Positions 1 through 8,763 are shown, counted from the stretch's first letter. The stretch is DNA of 64,000 nucleotides from Lachnospiraceae bacterium (GCA_910576335.1 CAJTIU010000003.1:62001-126000), one strand, 5' to 3'. Notes: generated by a model not told the origin, from the letters alone. Numbers and translations: made by a program.

Positions 1-48
1 AACAAGGAATATTTTTGTTAGAACACAAGATAAGCAGGAGGAGACAAT

Positions 49-210
49 ATGTTAAAAGAAACGGTAATTAAACAAGTAGAAAAGATGGCGGTATTTTTGG
101 CGGAAAATAGCGAAAAAGCAAGTATTCCTATTTTTTCATATGAGGTAAAAAAGCCCGATAAGTTGGATGAATGTATTTGTACATTAAAGAATGAATCGAA
201 AATTGAATAA
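49..210 (+). CDS. Small peptide, possible AgrD-like cyclic autoinducer precursor
   Basis: A 53-residue reading frame with a strong ribosome site (GGAGGAG about 6 bases before ATG). The predicted peptide has an amphipathic N-terminal part (about residues 1-20), then SIPIF at about 28-32 followed by a charged tail with a proline (SYEVKKPDKLDE). This layout resembles AgrD precursors, in which a Cys or Ser closes a five-residue lactone/thiolactone ring ending in a bulky hydrophobic residue, followed by an acidic tail with a conserved Pro. A Ser ring residue would make a lactone. A second frame is open from the window edge and stops at 53-55, overlapping this start, which is how agrB commonly overlaps agrD, but too little of it is visible to identify. 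No agrC/agrA follows within the window. Function is inference; it could be an unrelated small protein. Confidence 0.45.
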   Translation: MLKETVIKQVEKMAVFLAENSEKASIPIFSYEVKKPDKLDECICTLKNESKIE

Positions 211-230
211 AGAGTTGCTATTCACGGCCG

Positions 231-339
231 ATGTCATTAACTTTAAGTTGCTACAATGCATATCTTACAGTCAAAACATACGGAAATATGAGGTTTGTCA
301 AGTTAGTGTTATTATAGCAATTCCTTAAGTTAATGACAT
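231..339. repeat. Imperfect inverted repeat, possible MITE or hairpin RNA
   Basis: Arms 231-253 and 315-339 are near-complementary (ATGTCATTAACTT in one, AAGTTAATGACAT in the other, then TTGCTA / TAGCAA closer to the centre), separated by about 61 bases. The surrounding 211-485 has no convincing gene. The repeat could be a small non-autonomous element or a transcribed hairpin between the small peptide gene and the transporter operon. No target-site duplication was recognised. Confidence 0.5.
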
Positions 340-485
340 TGATTCATTGCCCAAGGATGATCATGGGTTGCGTATTTCGTAAGAATGTAGGTGAAGAAAA
401 ACTTTAAATTAAAAAAATTGTGAAATTATGAATCGTGAATGATAGCAATAAAAGTGAAAAGATGTAGATCAGTAGAAGGGGTATT

Positions 486-1280
486 ATGATATCTGTAAAT
501 CGCTTATGCAAAACATATAAGGTCAGGCAGCAGACCAGTTCAAAGAATATTTTAAAAAGTTTATTTCAAAGTGAATATCGCTATGTCAAAGCTGTGCAGG
601 ATATTAGTTTTGAGATAGAGCAGGGAGAGATGGCAGGCCTAATCGGGCTAAATGGGGCAGGCAAGACTACTACACTAAAAATGATGGCAGGATTAATCCA
701 TCCATCAGAGGGAACGGTTACAGTAAATGGATTTATACCGCATGAGCTTAAAAAAGAATTCCTGAAGAAGATCGGTCTGGTAATGGGGAATAAGAGCCAG
801 CTCTGGTGGGACATCTCTGCTTATGATTCTTTTGAACTGGAGGGGCAGATCTATGGGCTTACATTAAAGCAGATAAAAGAGAAAATTGTTGATCTGGCTG
901 ATTTGTTAGATGTAAAGGAACTACTGGGAATCCCGGTGAGGAAGTTATCACTGGGAGAGAGGATGAAGATGGAGCTGATCCTGGTTCTTTTGCATGAACC
1001 GTCGGTCTTATTCCTGGATGAGCCGACGATCGGACTGGACATTATTTCGCAGAAGAAGTTGCGGGATTTTGTGAAAAGATATAATTATGAGAAGAAATCT
1101 ACAACAATCATAACCAGTCATAATATGAAAGATGTTGAGGAACTGTGTAAGAGAATTATAGTGATTGACCATGGTACAGTGATCTATGACGGGCTGATTG
1201 AAGACCTGAAAAAATACAGTAAGGAAAGTGATTTTGAAGAGATTGTTGCAAAATTGCTTCAGGGTACACAGGGCCAATGA
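486..1280 (+). CDS. ABC transporter ATP-binding protein (ABC-2 export type)
   Basis: A 264-residue nucleotide-binding subunit. Visible motifs are Walker A GLNGAGKTT at about residues 54-62, the ABC signature LSLGE, Walker B VLFLDEP and the switch histidine in ITSHNM. The domain fits the family that pairs with DUF990/ABC-2 permeases (natA/COG4586-like). The start ATG follows an AGAAGGGG ribosome site. It overlaps the next gene by four bases (ATGA) and forms a three-gene operon with two permeases, so it should energise export of an unknown substrate across the cytoplasmic membrane. Placement next to an AgrD-like peptide gene makes peptide export thinkable, but the AgrB-type protease/exporter would normally do that, so substrate is unknown. 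Confidence 0.9.
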   Translation: MISVNRLCKTYKVRQQTSSKNILKSLFQSEYRYVKAVQDISFEIEQGEMAGLIGLNGAGKTTTLKMMAGLIHPSEGTVTVNGFIPHELKKEFLKKIGLVMGNKSQLWWDISAYDSFELEGQIYGLTLKQIKEKIVDLADLLDVKELLGIPVRKLSLGERMKMELILVLLHEPSVLFLDEPTIGLDIISQKKLRDFVKRYNYEKKSTTIITSHNMKDVEELCKRIIVIDHGTVIYDGLIEDLKKYSKESDFEEIVAKLLQGTQGQ

Positions 1281-2071
1281 GAATACAAAAAGCAGCATTC
1301 AAATTAAAACTCAGCGAATTTACCATCTATAGAAGTAACGTTTTTCTGAATTTTTTCTTCGGCTGCGTGCCATTACTGGTATATATTTTTTTGTGGAAAG
1401 CGATCTATGGAAACGGTTTAGAAAGAATTGGCGGATATTCGTATAAACAGATGATCACGTACTACGTGCTAATATTCCTGTGCTCAGAGGTACTGGATGC
1501 CAGGGATAATACAGTTAAAATGTCCGAAATGATACAGGGCGGACAGATTCATAATTATTTGCTAAAGCCGGTAGGATTTCTCTCTCTGAATTATAGATTA
1601 TATCAGGCTGAGAAAATGATTTATTTATTAAACATAGGCATCCCCTTTCTGGCTTTTTGTTTGGCCATCCATAAGTTTATTTATTGGAAAGCGTATAATC
1701 TGCTGTTTTTTGTCATTTCCTTCTGTCTTGCATTTGTGCTGAAATATATGATTGGGTGTATTTTGGGCCTGATTACTACATGGGTTGAAGAAATAACCGG
1801 ACTATTGGATCTTCTGAATAATGTAGAAAAGTTTTTATCGGGGTCATTGATTCCGCTGACATTATTACCCTCCGGGCTGAATATGGCTCTTTCATTTTTC
1901 CCATTCAAGTATACTTTATTTGTGCCAGTTGATATCTATATGGGGAATATGAAAAGCCAGGATATGGGGATATCAATAGGAATTCAGGCTGTATGGTGCA
2001 TTGTTTTGGGACTTGTTTTGATCATACTGAAGAATGAAGCATTTAAAAAATATTCGGGCTATGGTTCATAG
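1277..2071 (+). CDS. ABC-2 family transporter permease
   Basis: A 264-residue polytopic membrane protein with about six hydrophobic segments, starting with a helix near residues 20-40 (LNFFFGCVPLLVYIFLW). It belongs to the ABC-2 permease type (COG4587-like) encoded beside the ATPase. It starts four bases inside the preceding gene (ATGA overlap), indicating translational coupling. Together with the following permease it should form the heterodimeric membrane channel. Substrate cannot be deduced. Confidence 0.85.
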   Translation: MRIQKAAFKLKLSEFTIYRSNVFLNFFFGCVPLLVYIFLWKAIYGNGLERIGGYSYKQMITYYVLIFLCSEVLDARDNTVKMSEMIQGGQIHNYLLKPVGFLSLNYRLYQAEKMIYLLNIGIPFLAFCLAIHKFIYWKAYNLLFFVISFCLAFVLKYMIGCILGLITTWVEEITGLLDLLNNVEKFLSGSLIPLTLLPSGLNMALSFFPFKYTLFVPVDIYMGNMKSQDMGISIGIQAVWCIVLGLVLIILKNEAFKKYSGYGS

Positions 2072-2081
2072 GGGTAGATCA

Positions 2082-2879
2082 GTGAGATACTTAAAGTTAT
2101 ACTTAAATTTTGTGAAAAACTGTTTCAGAAGAGAGACAATTTACCGGTTTAATTTTTTTGTGAATATGTTTACTGTTGTTATGGGCTATGCATCTCATAT
2201 TTTGTTCTATTATTTTGTATATGACACAGGGATAGAGCAGATATCCGGGTGGGACAGGTACCAGATCTATTGTCTGCTGGCAACGGTATGGATTGTAGAT
2301 TCCATTTTTGGAGGCGTTTTCTTTTTTAACTTAATAAAAATTCCTTCAAAAGTGAAAAACTATGAATTAGACGGGCTGTTAACAAAGCCTGTGAACTCTG
2401 TTTTTATGCTTTCCTTAAGGCAATTTAACTTTGGCTTATTTTCCGGAACTTTTTTTGGAGCTGCATTTTTGATTTATTCCTTGTGGCGCGGGAACATCCG
2501 GGTCAGTGCATTTGGTATACTGTGTTATCTTATATTAGTGATGTGTGCAGTAATTCTTTTATTCAGCATCTTGTTTATTATGGTAACATTTTCTTTGAGG
2601 TTTGTAAGAATCCAGGGATTAATAGGGATGTACTGGACATTTATGGATATTGGGAAGAATCCCCATTCAATCTATCCGATGGCGTTGAAATACGGTTTGG
2701 TTTTCATAATTCCGGCAATTGTGGTTTATAATTTTCCGGTACAGGTGCTGGTTGGGAATCACTATCTGCGTTATTTAAATTCAGTCAGTACGCTGATTCT
2801 GGCAATTGCAATTACAGCGGTATTCTTGACGGGTTCAGTTTTCTATTTTAGAAAGTCATTAAGATATTACTATGATTAG
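2082..2879 (+). CDS. ABC-2 family transporter permease (DUF990-like)
   Basis: A 265-residue polytopic membrane protein of the COG3694/DUF990 type. The frame is open from 2034, but the likely start is GTG at 2082: it has AGGGG about seven bases upstream and begins just after the previous stop (2071), while the earlier ATGs at 2034 and 2061 lack ribosome sites. Motifs typical of the family are the LDGLLTKPVN segment (around residue 105) and a PLxLPxxY-like ending IYPMALKYGLVFIIPAIVV. Last gene of the three-gene exporter operon. Confidence 0.83.
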   Translation: MRYLKLYLNFVKNCFRRETIYRFNFFVNMFTVVMGYASHILFYYFVYDTGIEQISGWDRYQIYCLLATVWIVDSIFGGVFFFNLIKIPSKVKNYELDGLLTKPVNSVFMLSLRQFNFGLFSGTFFGAAFLIYSLWRGNIRVSAFGILCYLILVMCAVILLFSILFIMVTFSLRFVRIQGLIGMYWTFMDIGKNPHSIYPMALKYGLVFIIPAIVVYNFPVQVLVGNHYLRYLNSVSTLILAIAITAVFLTGSVFYFRKSLRYYYD

Positions 2880-3341
2880 AGATGGTTACTGTTCACTCTG
2901 TGGCTATATTTTAGTAAAAATTGTGCATATTCACAAAGTTCTGCCGTCTGCAAAGTACAAACAGTTCATTCTATGAAGATGCGTCGTGGTGTCATAAGGA
3001 AATGATAAGAAAATAATCTTCATTTTTTAAGGAAAAATATGTTGTGCCACAAGGGCGGATGTGATAAAGTAAATCTACACAATTTCATCAGAGAATTAAT
3101 CAAAGAGTTATCAATCTATTGTTCTAGAAATTTGGACAGTCGGAGTAATCATTCGGGAGATTCTCCCCAATATATCCGTTTTTAATGATTGGGAACTGTT
3201 CGGAAATAACCTGTGAACAAGTTATTTCTGAACAGTTCTTTGCAAAAACAGATATTTCCAGATAATAGTATTCTGGGAATCCGTAAATCTGCAAGAGACA
3301 GTTGTGTGAACAGAAAAAAAATTATATAATGGAGGAAACAT
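2880..3341. other. Intergenic region with a strong hairpin
   Basis: No gene is supported in these 462 bases. The main structure is a hairpin with 18-base arms at 3193-3210 and 3221-3238 (one mismatch, 10-base loop). It is not followed by a run of T, so it is not a textbook terminator. A smaller dyad (GGGAGATTCTCCC) lies at about 3154-3166. A ribosome site (GGAGG) for the next gene sits at 3331-3335. Confidence 0.5.
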
Positions 3342-4307
3342 ATGAATCAGACAACAACAAAATTAAATACGGCAAACCAAAGCTTTTATCATGTGAACAG
3401 GGAGCATAAGGACGGGGTCTTCTGCCTTGCGTTCCAGGATGCAGAAGACCAGTTGTCGCTCTATAACGCAATGAATGATACGTCATATGAAGATCCGGAT
3501 GAGCTGATTGTATATACGCTTAATGATGCAGTCTATATCGGGATCAAGAATGACATGTCCTTCCTGATGGGAGAGATGCTGAATCTGTATGAGCACCAGA
3601 GCACCAAGAATCCGAATATGCCCATGAGGGGCCTCTTATATCTGGCAAGGAATTTTGAATCCTATATAGCGCAGAATCACCTGAATATGTACGGCAGAAC
3701 CCTGCAGAAGTTCCCACTGCCCCAGTATTATATTTTCTATAATGGGACGGAGGACGAGCCGGACAGACGGGAGATGAAGCTGACGGATGCTTTCCCAGAG
3801 ATTGAGGGGAAGACTTCATGCGTAGAGTGTACGGCGACACTGTTGAACATCAATTACGGACACAATGCAGAACTGATGGAAAAGTGCAGGCAGTTAAAAG
3901 AATATGCACTTTTTATTCAGTGTATCCGGGATTACCAGAAGAAGGGGCTGGGGATGGAGGAGGCAGTGGAGAGTGCAATTGATGACTGTATCCGTGATGA
4001 CATTCTGAGGAAGCTTTTGGAGAAATGCCGTGGGGAGGTCCGGAATATGGTATTATCGACATTCAACAGGGAAATCTATGAGCGTGATTTAAGAGAAGAA
4101 GGAAGAGAAGAAGGGGAAACCTTGAAACTTATTTCGCTAGTATGTAAAAAATTGAGGAAGGCGAAGAAACCAGAAGTGATTGCGGAAGAGTTAGAAGAAG
4201 ATGTTTCAGTTATTAACCGGATATGTGAAGCTGCAAAGGGGTGTGGGGAGGAATATAGTACAAAACGGATTTTCGAGAAGCTGAAGAGGTCAGGAACGAC
4301 AGATTAG
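3342..4307 (+). CDS. Rpn family recombination-promoting nuclease / putative transposase
   Basis: A 321-residue protein of the Rpn/PD-(D/E)xK nuclease (transposase_31-like) family. The core motif is visible as KNDMSF (Asp71) followed by LYEHQST (Glu84, Gln86) and NPNMPMR, then FVVFYNG-like FPLPQYYIFYNG. A C-terminal charged helical stretch with REEGREEGE is also usual for the family. Rpn proteins are DNA endonucleases linked to horizontal transfer and, in some bacteria, to phage defence. The start has a clear TGGAGGAAACAT ribosome site. Catalytic residues look intact. A decayed relative lies at 27410-27778. Confidence 0.85.
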   Translation: MNQTTTKLNTANQSFYHVNREHKDGVFCLAFQDAEDQLSLYNAMNDTSYEDPDELIVYTLNDAVYIGIKNDMSFLMGEMLNLYEHQSTKNPNMPMRGLLYLARNFESYIAQNHLNMYGRTLQKFPLPQYYIFYNGTEDEPDRREMKLTDAFPEIEGKTSCVECTATLLNINYGHNAELMEKCRQLKEYALFIQCIRDYQKKGLGMEEAVESAIDDCIRDDILRKLLEKCRGEVRNMVLSTFNREIYERDLREEGREEGETLKLISLVCKKLRKAKKPEVIAEELEEDVSVINRICEAAKGCGEEYSTKRIFEKLKRSGTTD

Positions 4308-4356
4308 GCTGGGAAAAAGCTTAGCGTACCATTTATGACATTAGGAGGTGGAGATT

Positions 4357-5943
4357 TTGGGAAATTATCTGAATCCAGGAAACAGTGGTTTTACAGCGAT
4401 ACGGAATAGTACTTATGTAGATAAAAGCGGTATGATCGATCTGATTAACAGAACAATTGATACAACGGAAAAACTGACCTGTATCAGCCGGCCCCGGCGT
4501 TTTGGCAAGTCTTTTGCGGCAAAAATGTTGTGTGCCTATTATGACAGAAGCTGTGATTCTTCCCAACTGTTCAAAGATCTGGAAATTGCCGTGGATTCGG
4601 AATATGCCGCTTCTTATCATAGATATCTGAACCAGTATGATGTAATCTATCTGGACATGACGGCAATCATCGGGGAAACGTCGTTTGCTGACCTGGTGTG
4701 TTATATTAAAAGAAATATAATTTATGAACTGAAGGAAAAATATCCAGAGATGATGGCTGCTGAAGGCTTTGTCCCGACTTTGGCCAACGCAGTTGAGATG
4801 ACAGGGACGAAATTTATTATGATTATTGATGAGTGGGATGCCCCGATCCGGGAAGGAAAGGACAACCTGGAGATACAGCGCGGTTATCTGGAATTTCTAC
4901 GGACTCTTTTCAAGAACAGCGGTGCAACTGATAAGATTTTTGCGGCTGTCTATATAACTGGGATACTTCCTGTTAAAAAAGATGGATCCCAGTCGGCGAT
5001 TTCAGATTTTAAAGAATATACAATTGTAAACCCAAGAAAATTCGTAAAATATACTGGTTTTACAGAAGAGGAAGTAAAAAAGCTGTGTGCAGAGTACGAA
5101 TGTGATTTTTTCATGATGAAGCAGTGGTATGATGGCTACACATTAGGAGGAACGTCCATTTATAATCCAAATGCCGTCATGGAAGCTTTGCGCAACCAGG
5201 AATTTGCTTCTTACTGGACGGAAACCTCGGCTTCAAAGAGCCTGATGGAATATATTAATTTAGACTTCGACGGTATGTCAAAAACAATTGCCGGGCTGCT
5301 CGGCGGAATTGCCGTCCCCGTGGAAACAAGTGGATTCGCAAACGACCTTGTTACTTTCCGGGATCGCAATGATGTACTGACTTTGCTGATTCATCTGGGA
5401 TATCTGGCTTATGATAAGGAAACAAATACGGCGCGTATTCCGAATGAGGAGATCCGGCTGGAATTCGCAAAATCTGTCCGTAAGGTGAGACATGATGAGA
5501 CAATACGGCGTGTCCGTGAAAGTGACCAGCTGATCATTGATACGGTTCAGGAAAATGCAGATGCAGTAGCTGTCCGGATTGAGAAAATTCACGCAGAAGA
5601 AACCTCTCCTTTGTTCTATAATAACGAACAGGCACTTCGCAGTGTAATCAAACTGGCTTATTTCAGCTACAAAGATTATTATCTGAAGTTTGAGGAATTG
5701 CCTTCGGGCGACGGGTATGCGGATATCGTATACTTTCCCAGGAAATCATCCCCCATGCCGGCACTGGTAATTGAACTAAAATGGAATCAGGAGGTTCAGG
5801 GGGCAATCGCCCAAATCAAGGAGCGGAGATACCCGGCGGCATTGTCAGGATATGGGGGAGATATCTTACTGGTGGGAATCACATATGATAAGAACAAAAA
5901 AGGTGCAAAACGGAAACATTCCTGTATGATTGAAAAGATATAA
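4357..5943 (+). CDS. AAA family ATPase with C-terminal PD-(D/E)xK nuclease domain
   Basis: A 528-residue protein of the AAA-ATPase-like/DUF1703 family that is abundant in gut anaerobes. N-terminal residues 7-25 carry the usual NPGNxxF....YVDKS lead, the P-loop is SRPRRFGKS (Gly50, Lys51), and the Walker B region is MIIDEWDAP. The C-terminal domain shows GYADIVYFP and ALVIELKWN, an Asp...GluXLys arrangement of PD-(D/E)xK nucleases. The frame is open from a GTG at 4348, but AGGAGG (4343-4348) overlaps that codon, so TTG at 4357, eight bases downstream, is the better start. Biological role is unknown; relatives occur with mobile and defence genes. Confidence 0.82.
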   Translation: MGNYLNPGNSGFTAIRNSTYVDKSGMIDLINRTIDTTEKLTCISRPRRFGKSFAAKMLCAYYDRSCDSSQLFKDLEIAVDSEYAASYHRYLNQYDVIYLDMTAIIGETSFADLVCYIKRNIIYELKEKYPEMMAAEGFVPTLANAVEMTGTKFIMIIDEWDAPIREGKDNLEIQRGYLEFLRTLFKNSGATDKIFAAVYITGILPVKKDGSQSAISDFKEYTIVNPRKFVKYTGFTEEEVKKLCAEYECDFFMMKQWYDGYTLGGTSIYNPNAVMEALRNQEFASYWTETSASKSLMEYINLDFDGMSKTIAGLLGGIAVPVETSGFANDLVTFRDRNDVLTLLIHLGYLAYDKETNTARIPNEEIRLEFAKSVRKVRHDETIRRVRESDQLIIDTVQENADAVAVRIEKIHAEETSPLFYNNEQALRSVIKLAYFSYKDYYLKFEELPSGDGYADIVYFPRKSSPMPALVIELKWNQEVQGAIAQIKERRYPAALSGYGGDILLVGITYDKNKKGAKRKHSCMIEKI

Positions 5944-6023
5944 AGTATCGGGACAAGAGTGTCACTTTTTGCGTGATACGAATATAATAACAAGAGTAAT
6001 TACAGTGCAAAACATAATTTTTT

Positions 6024-6287
6024 TCGTGCGTTACGCTTCGAACGAATATTCATGAGCGTTACCCCGGCAGTTAACTCAGCCCAGGCACCCTTACGGCACC
6101 CGGAAGGTTCTGCTTAGTGCTGCTTCGTTCCCGACCTGACACGGTTCACAGATTCCCGTCGCGTAAGACCCAGACATCAACATCACTTACCGGGGGCAGC
6201 CCCACAAATATAAGCCCTCTGCGTAACATCACCCCTGCTATAGCGGATTGCAGGTACAAGGTACCGCTAGCACCCCGGCTGCACGAG
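6024..6287 (-). ncRNA. ffs: Signal recognition particle RNA (large Gram-positive type, scRNA)
   Basis: Read on the minus strand the region carries the SRP domain IV hallmark GTGAACCGTGTCAGGTC followed by GGGAACGAAGCAGCACTAAG and then GGGTGCCGTAAGGGTGCCTGG. The 5' part (GTGCTAGCGGTACCTTGTACC, TGCAATCCGC) matches the Alu-type domain found in Bacillus scRNA. The ends pair (TCGTGC near 6283-6287 with GCACGA at about 6024-6029), giving about 264 nt, close to the 271-nt Bacillus subtilis RNA. It binds Ffh and directs membrane-protein targeting. A tmRNA was considered and excluded by these motifs. Ends are estimated to a few bases. Confidence 0.93.
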
Positions 6288-6292
6288 ATTAT

Positions 6293-6321
6293 ATTTTACC
6301 CTATTTTTAAATAAAAGTCAA
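6293..6321 (-). promoter_or_regulatory. Promoter of the SRP RNA
   Basis: On the minus strand TTGACT (6316-6321) and TAAAAT (6293-6298) are separated by 17 bases, giving a predicted start at about 6286-6287, which coincides with the paired 5' end of the SRP RNA. Confidence 0.7.
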
Positions 6322-6358
6322 TTGCTGTAGAAGATTTTATGATTTTTTAGTAACAGTT

Positions 6359-6372
6359 GTTACTATTCATGG
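6359..6372 (-). repeat. Dispersed 14-base repeat, copy 1
   Basis: GTTACTATTCATGG, reverse complement of CCATGAATAGTAAC. Same core as copies at 8357, 8652 and 14851; always intergenic. Confidence 0.45.
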
Positions 6373-6532
6373 GGTCGTGTACTCTGCTGTCCATTCCATC
6401 ATAATTTAAATATATGGCAATCTCCGACAAAATATGATATGATATGATATCCATGGTCAGTATAGACAGTATGGGGATAGTCTCTGTCATGTAACTTTTT
6501 AATTGTTCTTGATTTAAGAAGGTGATGCAGCC

Positions 6533-8362
6533 GTGACTTTATTACTTGTTGCGATTAACGCAAAATATATACATTCGAATCTTGCTGTCTACAGTCTGCG
6601 GGCCTATGCAAAAATGCATGCAGATGTAAGCCTTATACAGATTGATGTGGCAGAGTACACCATCAATCAGCAGCCGGAGGAGATTCTAAAAAGCATATAC
6701 CGGAAGTCGCCGGATATTGTCTGCTTTTCCTGCTATATCTGGAATCTGACTTACGTGGAGTATCTCATCACAGAGCTTTCCAAGGTGCTTCCGGACGCGG
6801 AGATCTGGCTGGGAGGTCCAGAGGTATCTTACGATTCCGGTCAGGTCCTTGAAAGGCTTCCGGATCAGGTCAGAGTGGTTATGAAGGGCGAGGGAGAGGA
6901 GACTTTTGCAGAGCTTTGCAGAACCTGTGCCCCGCAGGGGAAAGAAGCAGCACGCTGCGCAGGGAGCCGCAGGGAGCGGGAGGATGGACAGGGTCATATC
7001 CTGGAAGCGGTTCTGGGAATTACATTCAGGGATGAGGCGGGCAGGATCCGCAGGAATCCATGGAGGGAGCCTGTGGATATGGATACCCTTCCTTTTGTGT
7101 ATGACATGCCGGGCAGTGCGGAGACTGCACATGAAGGAAAATGTGCAGGGGGGTTACAGGAATTTGAACATAAAATCATATATTATGAGACAAGCAGGGG
7201 ATGCCCTTTTTCCTGCAGCTACTGCCTGTCTTCTGTAGATAAAAGATTAAGATTCCGGAGCCTGGAGCTGGTAAAAAGAGAGCTTCAGTTTTTTGTTGAC
7301 CACAGGGTTTCCCAGGTGAAGTTTATTGACCGTACATTTAACTGCAGCCATGACCGTACGGAGCAGATCTGGAGATATATTGCAGAGCATGACAACGGAA
7401 TTACGAATTTTCATTTTGAAGTCGCGGCGGATCTTCTTACAGAGGAGGAGATACGGCTGATCGAATCCATGCGGCCAGGACTGATTCAGTTAGAAATCGG
7501 GGTACAGTCCACGAATCCGCAGACGATCCGTGAGATCAGGAGGACGATGGATTTTGCAAGGGTCAGGGGAAATGTGGAACGTATCAGACGCAGAGGAAAT
7601 GTCCATCAGCACCTGGATCTGATTGCAGGACTGCCGTTTGAGGATCTTGTAAGCTTCGGACAATCCTTTGATGAGGTCTATGCACTCCGTCCGGATGCGC
7701 TGCAGCTTGGGTTTCTGAAGGTTCTGAAAGGCTCTTTTATGAGTGGGAACCAGAAGAACTACGGACTGGTGCATCAGTCCCTGCCGCCCTATGAGGTGCT
7801 GTATACAAAGTGGCTTTCCTACGACGATATACTGGTTCTGAAGAGCGTGGAGGAGATGGTGGAGGTTTACTATAACAGCGGGCAGTTTGCCCATGCCATG
7901 GATGAACTGCTTGGGGAATATTCTTCTGCTTTCCGGATGTACCGGGAGTTGTCCCGGCATTATGACCTGCACCATTATTCCGGGATCCAGCATAAGCGCA
8001 GCGGAAGATATGAGATTCTCCTGGAATTTGTGCGGGAGCATTTTCCGGAAAGGGAGAGCAGGATGAAGGAGTGCTTAATCTATGATTATTATCTCCGGGA
8101 AAATGCAAAGAACCGGCCGGAATTTGCGGGCGAATATACGGTGGGGAAGGATTTCCTGCGGAAATTTTATGTAAGGGAGGAGCTGGAACACACGTATCTG
8201 CCGGATTATGTGTCATACGACAGGAATCAGATGCGTAAGATGACACATATAGAATATTTTCCCAATTTGCGAAAAATGTTACTTTTTGATTACATGTGTA
8301 GAAATCCGTTGAATCAGAACGCAAGAACGTGTATGATAGAAGAGTGGACGGTTAGTCCGTGA
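6533..8362 (+). CDS. B12-binding domain radical SAM protein (DUF4080 family)
   Basis: A 609-residue protein. Residues 1-130 form a cobalamin-binding Rossmann domain (WLGGPEVSYD, VMKGEGEETF). The radical SAM domain begins with GCPFSCSYC (Cys224, Cys228, Cys231), the CxxxCxxC ligand set for the [4Fe-4S] cluster that cleaves S-adenosylmethionine. The C-terminal 180 residues match the DUF4080 pattern. Residues about 130-205 form an insertion between the two domains rich in Arg/Gly/Glu. Start is GTG at 6533 with AAGAAGGTGATG upstream. Family members probably catalyse a radical methylation or rearrangement, but the substrate is unknown. Stands alone between the SRP RNA and a structured repeat. Confidence 0.85.
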   Translation: MTLLLVAINAKYIHSNLAVYSLRAYAKMHADVSLIQIDVAEYTINQQPEEILKSIYRKSPDIVCFSCYIWNLTYVEYLITELSKVLPDAEIWLGGPEVSYDSGQVLERLPDQVRVVMKGEGEETFAELCRTCAPQGKEAARCAGSRREREDGQGHILEAVLGITFRDEAGRIRRNPWREPVDMDTLPFVYDMPGSAETAHEGKCAGGLQEFEHKIIYYETSRGCPFSCSYCLSSVDKRLRFRSLELVKRELQFFVDHRVSQVKFIDRTFNCSHDRTEQIWRYIAEHDNGITNFHFEVAADLLTEEEIRLIESMRPGLIQLEIGVQSTNPQTIREIRRTMDFARVRGNVERIRRRGNVHQHLDLIAGLPFEDLVSFGQSFDEVYALRPDALQLGFLKVLKGSFMSGNQKNYGLVHQSLPPYEVLYTKWLSYDDILVLKSVEEMVEVYYNSGQFAHAMDELLGEYSSAFRMYRELSRHYDLHHYSGIQHKRSGRYEILLEFVREHFPERESRMKECLIYDYYLRENAKNRPEFAGEYTVGKDFLRKFYVREELEHTYLPDYVSYDRNQMRKMTHIEYFPNLRKMLLFDYMCRNPLNQNARTCMIEEWTVSP

Positions 8363-8370
8363 ATAGTAAC
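8357..8370 (+). repeat. Dispersed 14-base repeat, copy 2
   Basis: CCGTGAATAGTAAC. It overlaps the stop codon region of the preceding gene and is inverted relative to copy 3 (8652-8665), so the two bracket the structured element and the small membrane-protein gene. Confidence 0.5.
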
Positions 8371-8513
8371 ATGATTGTAACTACTCAGCAGGTCTGTGCA
8401 TTTACTGCACAGACCGTAAGAAAGTGATTCAGGAGTGCAAAAATCCCATTGCCGAAGGCAATTTCAAATGGATTTTTGCATGTAACTGTGAAGGTACTGA
8501 GCAGTTACACATG
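8370..8513. other. Three-way-junction palindromic element (possible structured RNA)
   Basis: An outer stem (GTAACTACTCAG at 8377-8388 with CTGAGCAGTTAC at 8497-8508, one mismatch, extended by CATG at both ends) encloses two hairpins. Hairpin 1 is GGTCTGTGCA (8391-8400) with TGCACAGACC (8406-8415), perfect, loop of five. Hairpin 2 is TGCAAAAATCC (8436-8446) with GGATTTTTGCA (8470-8480), with an inner ATTGCC-gaa-GGCAAT stem (8448-8462). No gene overlaps it. It may be a folded RNA, a bidirectional attenuator or a palindromic repeat. Confidence 0.65.
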
Positions 8514-8539
8514 ATTTAAAGGGAAAGGATCAGACGAAT

Positions 8540-8644
8540 ATGAACTTTAATAATAAAAGAACAAAAAGAATTGTCGCCATTGTTATTCTGGTGGTTATTG
8601 CCGCGATGGTGGCAACGACTATAATACCTTATGTGACAGGGTAA
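8540..8644 (+). CDS. Small single-span membrane protein
   Basis: A 34-residue frame starting ATG at 8540 with GGGAAAGGA upstream. The product has a short basic N-terminus (NNKRTKR) and one hydrophobic helix of about 20 residues (IVAIVILVVIAAMVATTIIP). It resembles the DUF4044-type mini-membrane proteins of Firmicutes in shape, but no family can be assigned from sequence alone. It lies between a structured element and the VanW gene. Real-gene status rests on the ribosome site and the clean amphipathic layout. Confidence 0.6.
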   Translation: MNFNNKRTKRIVAIVILVVIAAMVATTIIPYVTG

Positions 8645-8651
8645 TTGTATT

Positions 8652-8665
8652 GTTACTATTCATGG
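8652..8665 (-). repeat. Dispersed 14-base repeat, copy 3
   Basis: GTTACTATTCATGG, inverted relative to copy 2. The following bases (AAGAACGTGATTCAGGGGTG, 8697-8716) resemble AAGAAAGTGATTCAGGAGTG at 8418-8437, extending the similarity between the two flanks of the small gene. Confidence 0.5.
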
Positions 8666-8763
8666 GTCAGGAATGCGCGTAAGCGGCATATTCCATAAGA
8701 ACGTGATTCAGGGGTGAACGTAACAGTTACATGTATTTTTAACAGGGAGTGGGTGTTGCGGGT

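Noticed and set aside
6024-6314. Frame of 65 codons at 6117-6314 on the plus strand, and a tmRNA hypothesis
   Set aside because: The sequence fits SRP RNA on the opposite strand; tmRNA landmarks (tRNA-like ends, tag) are absent.
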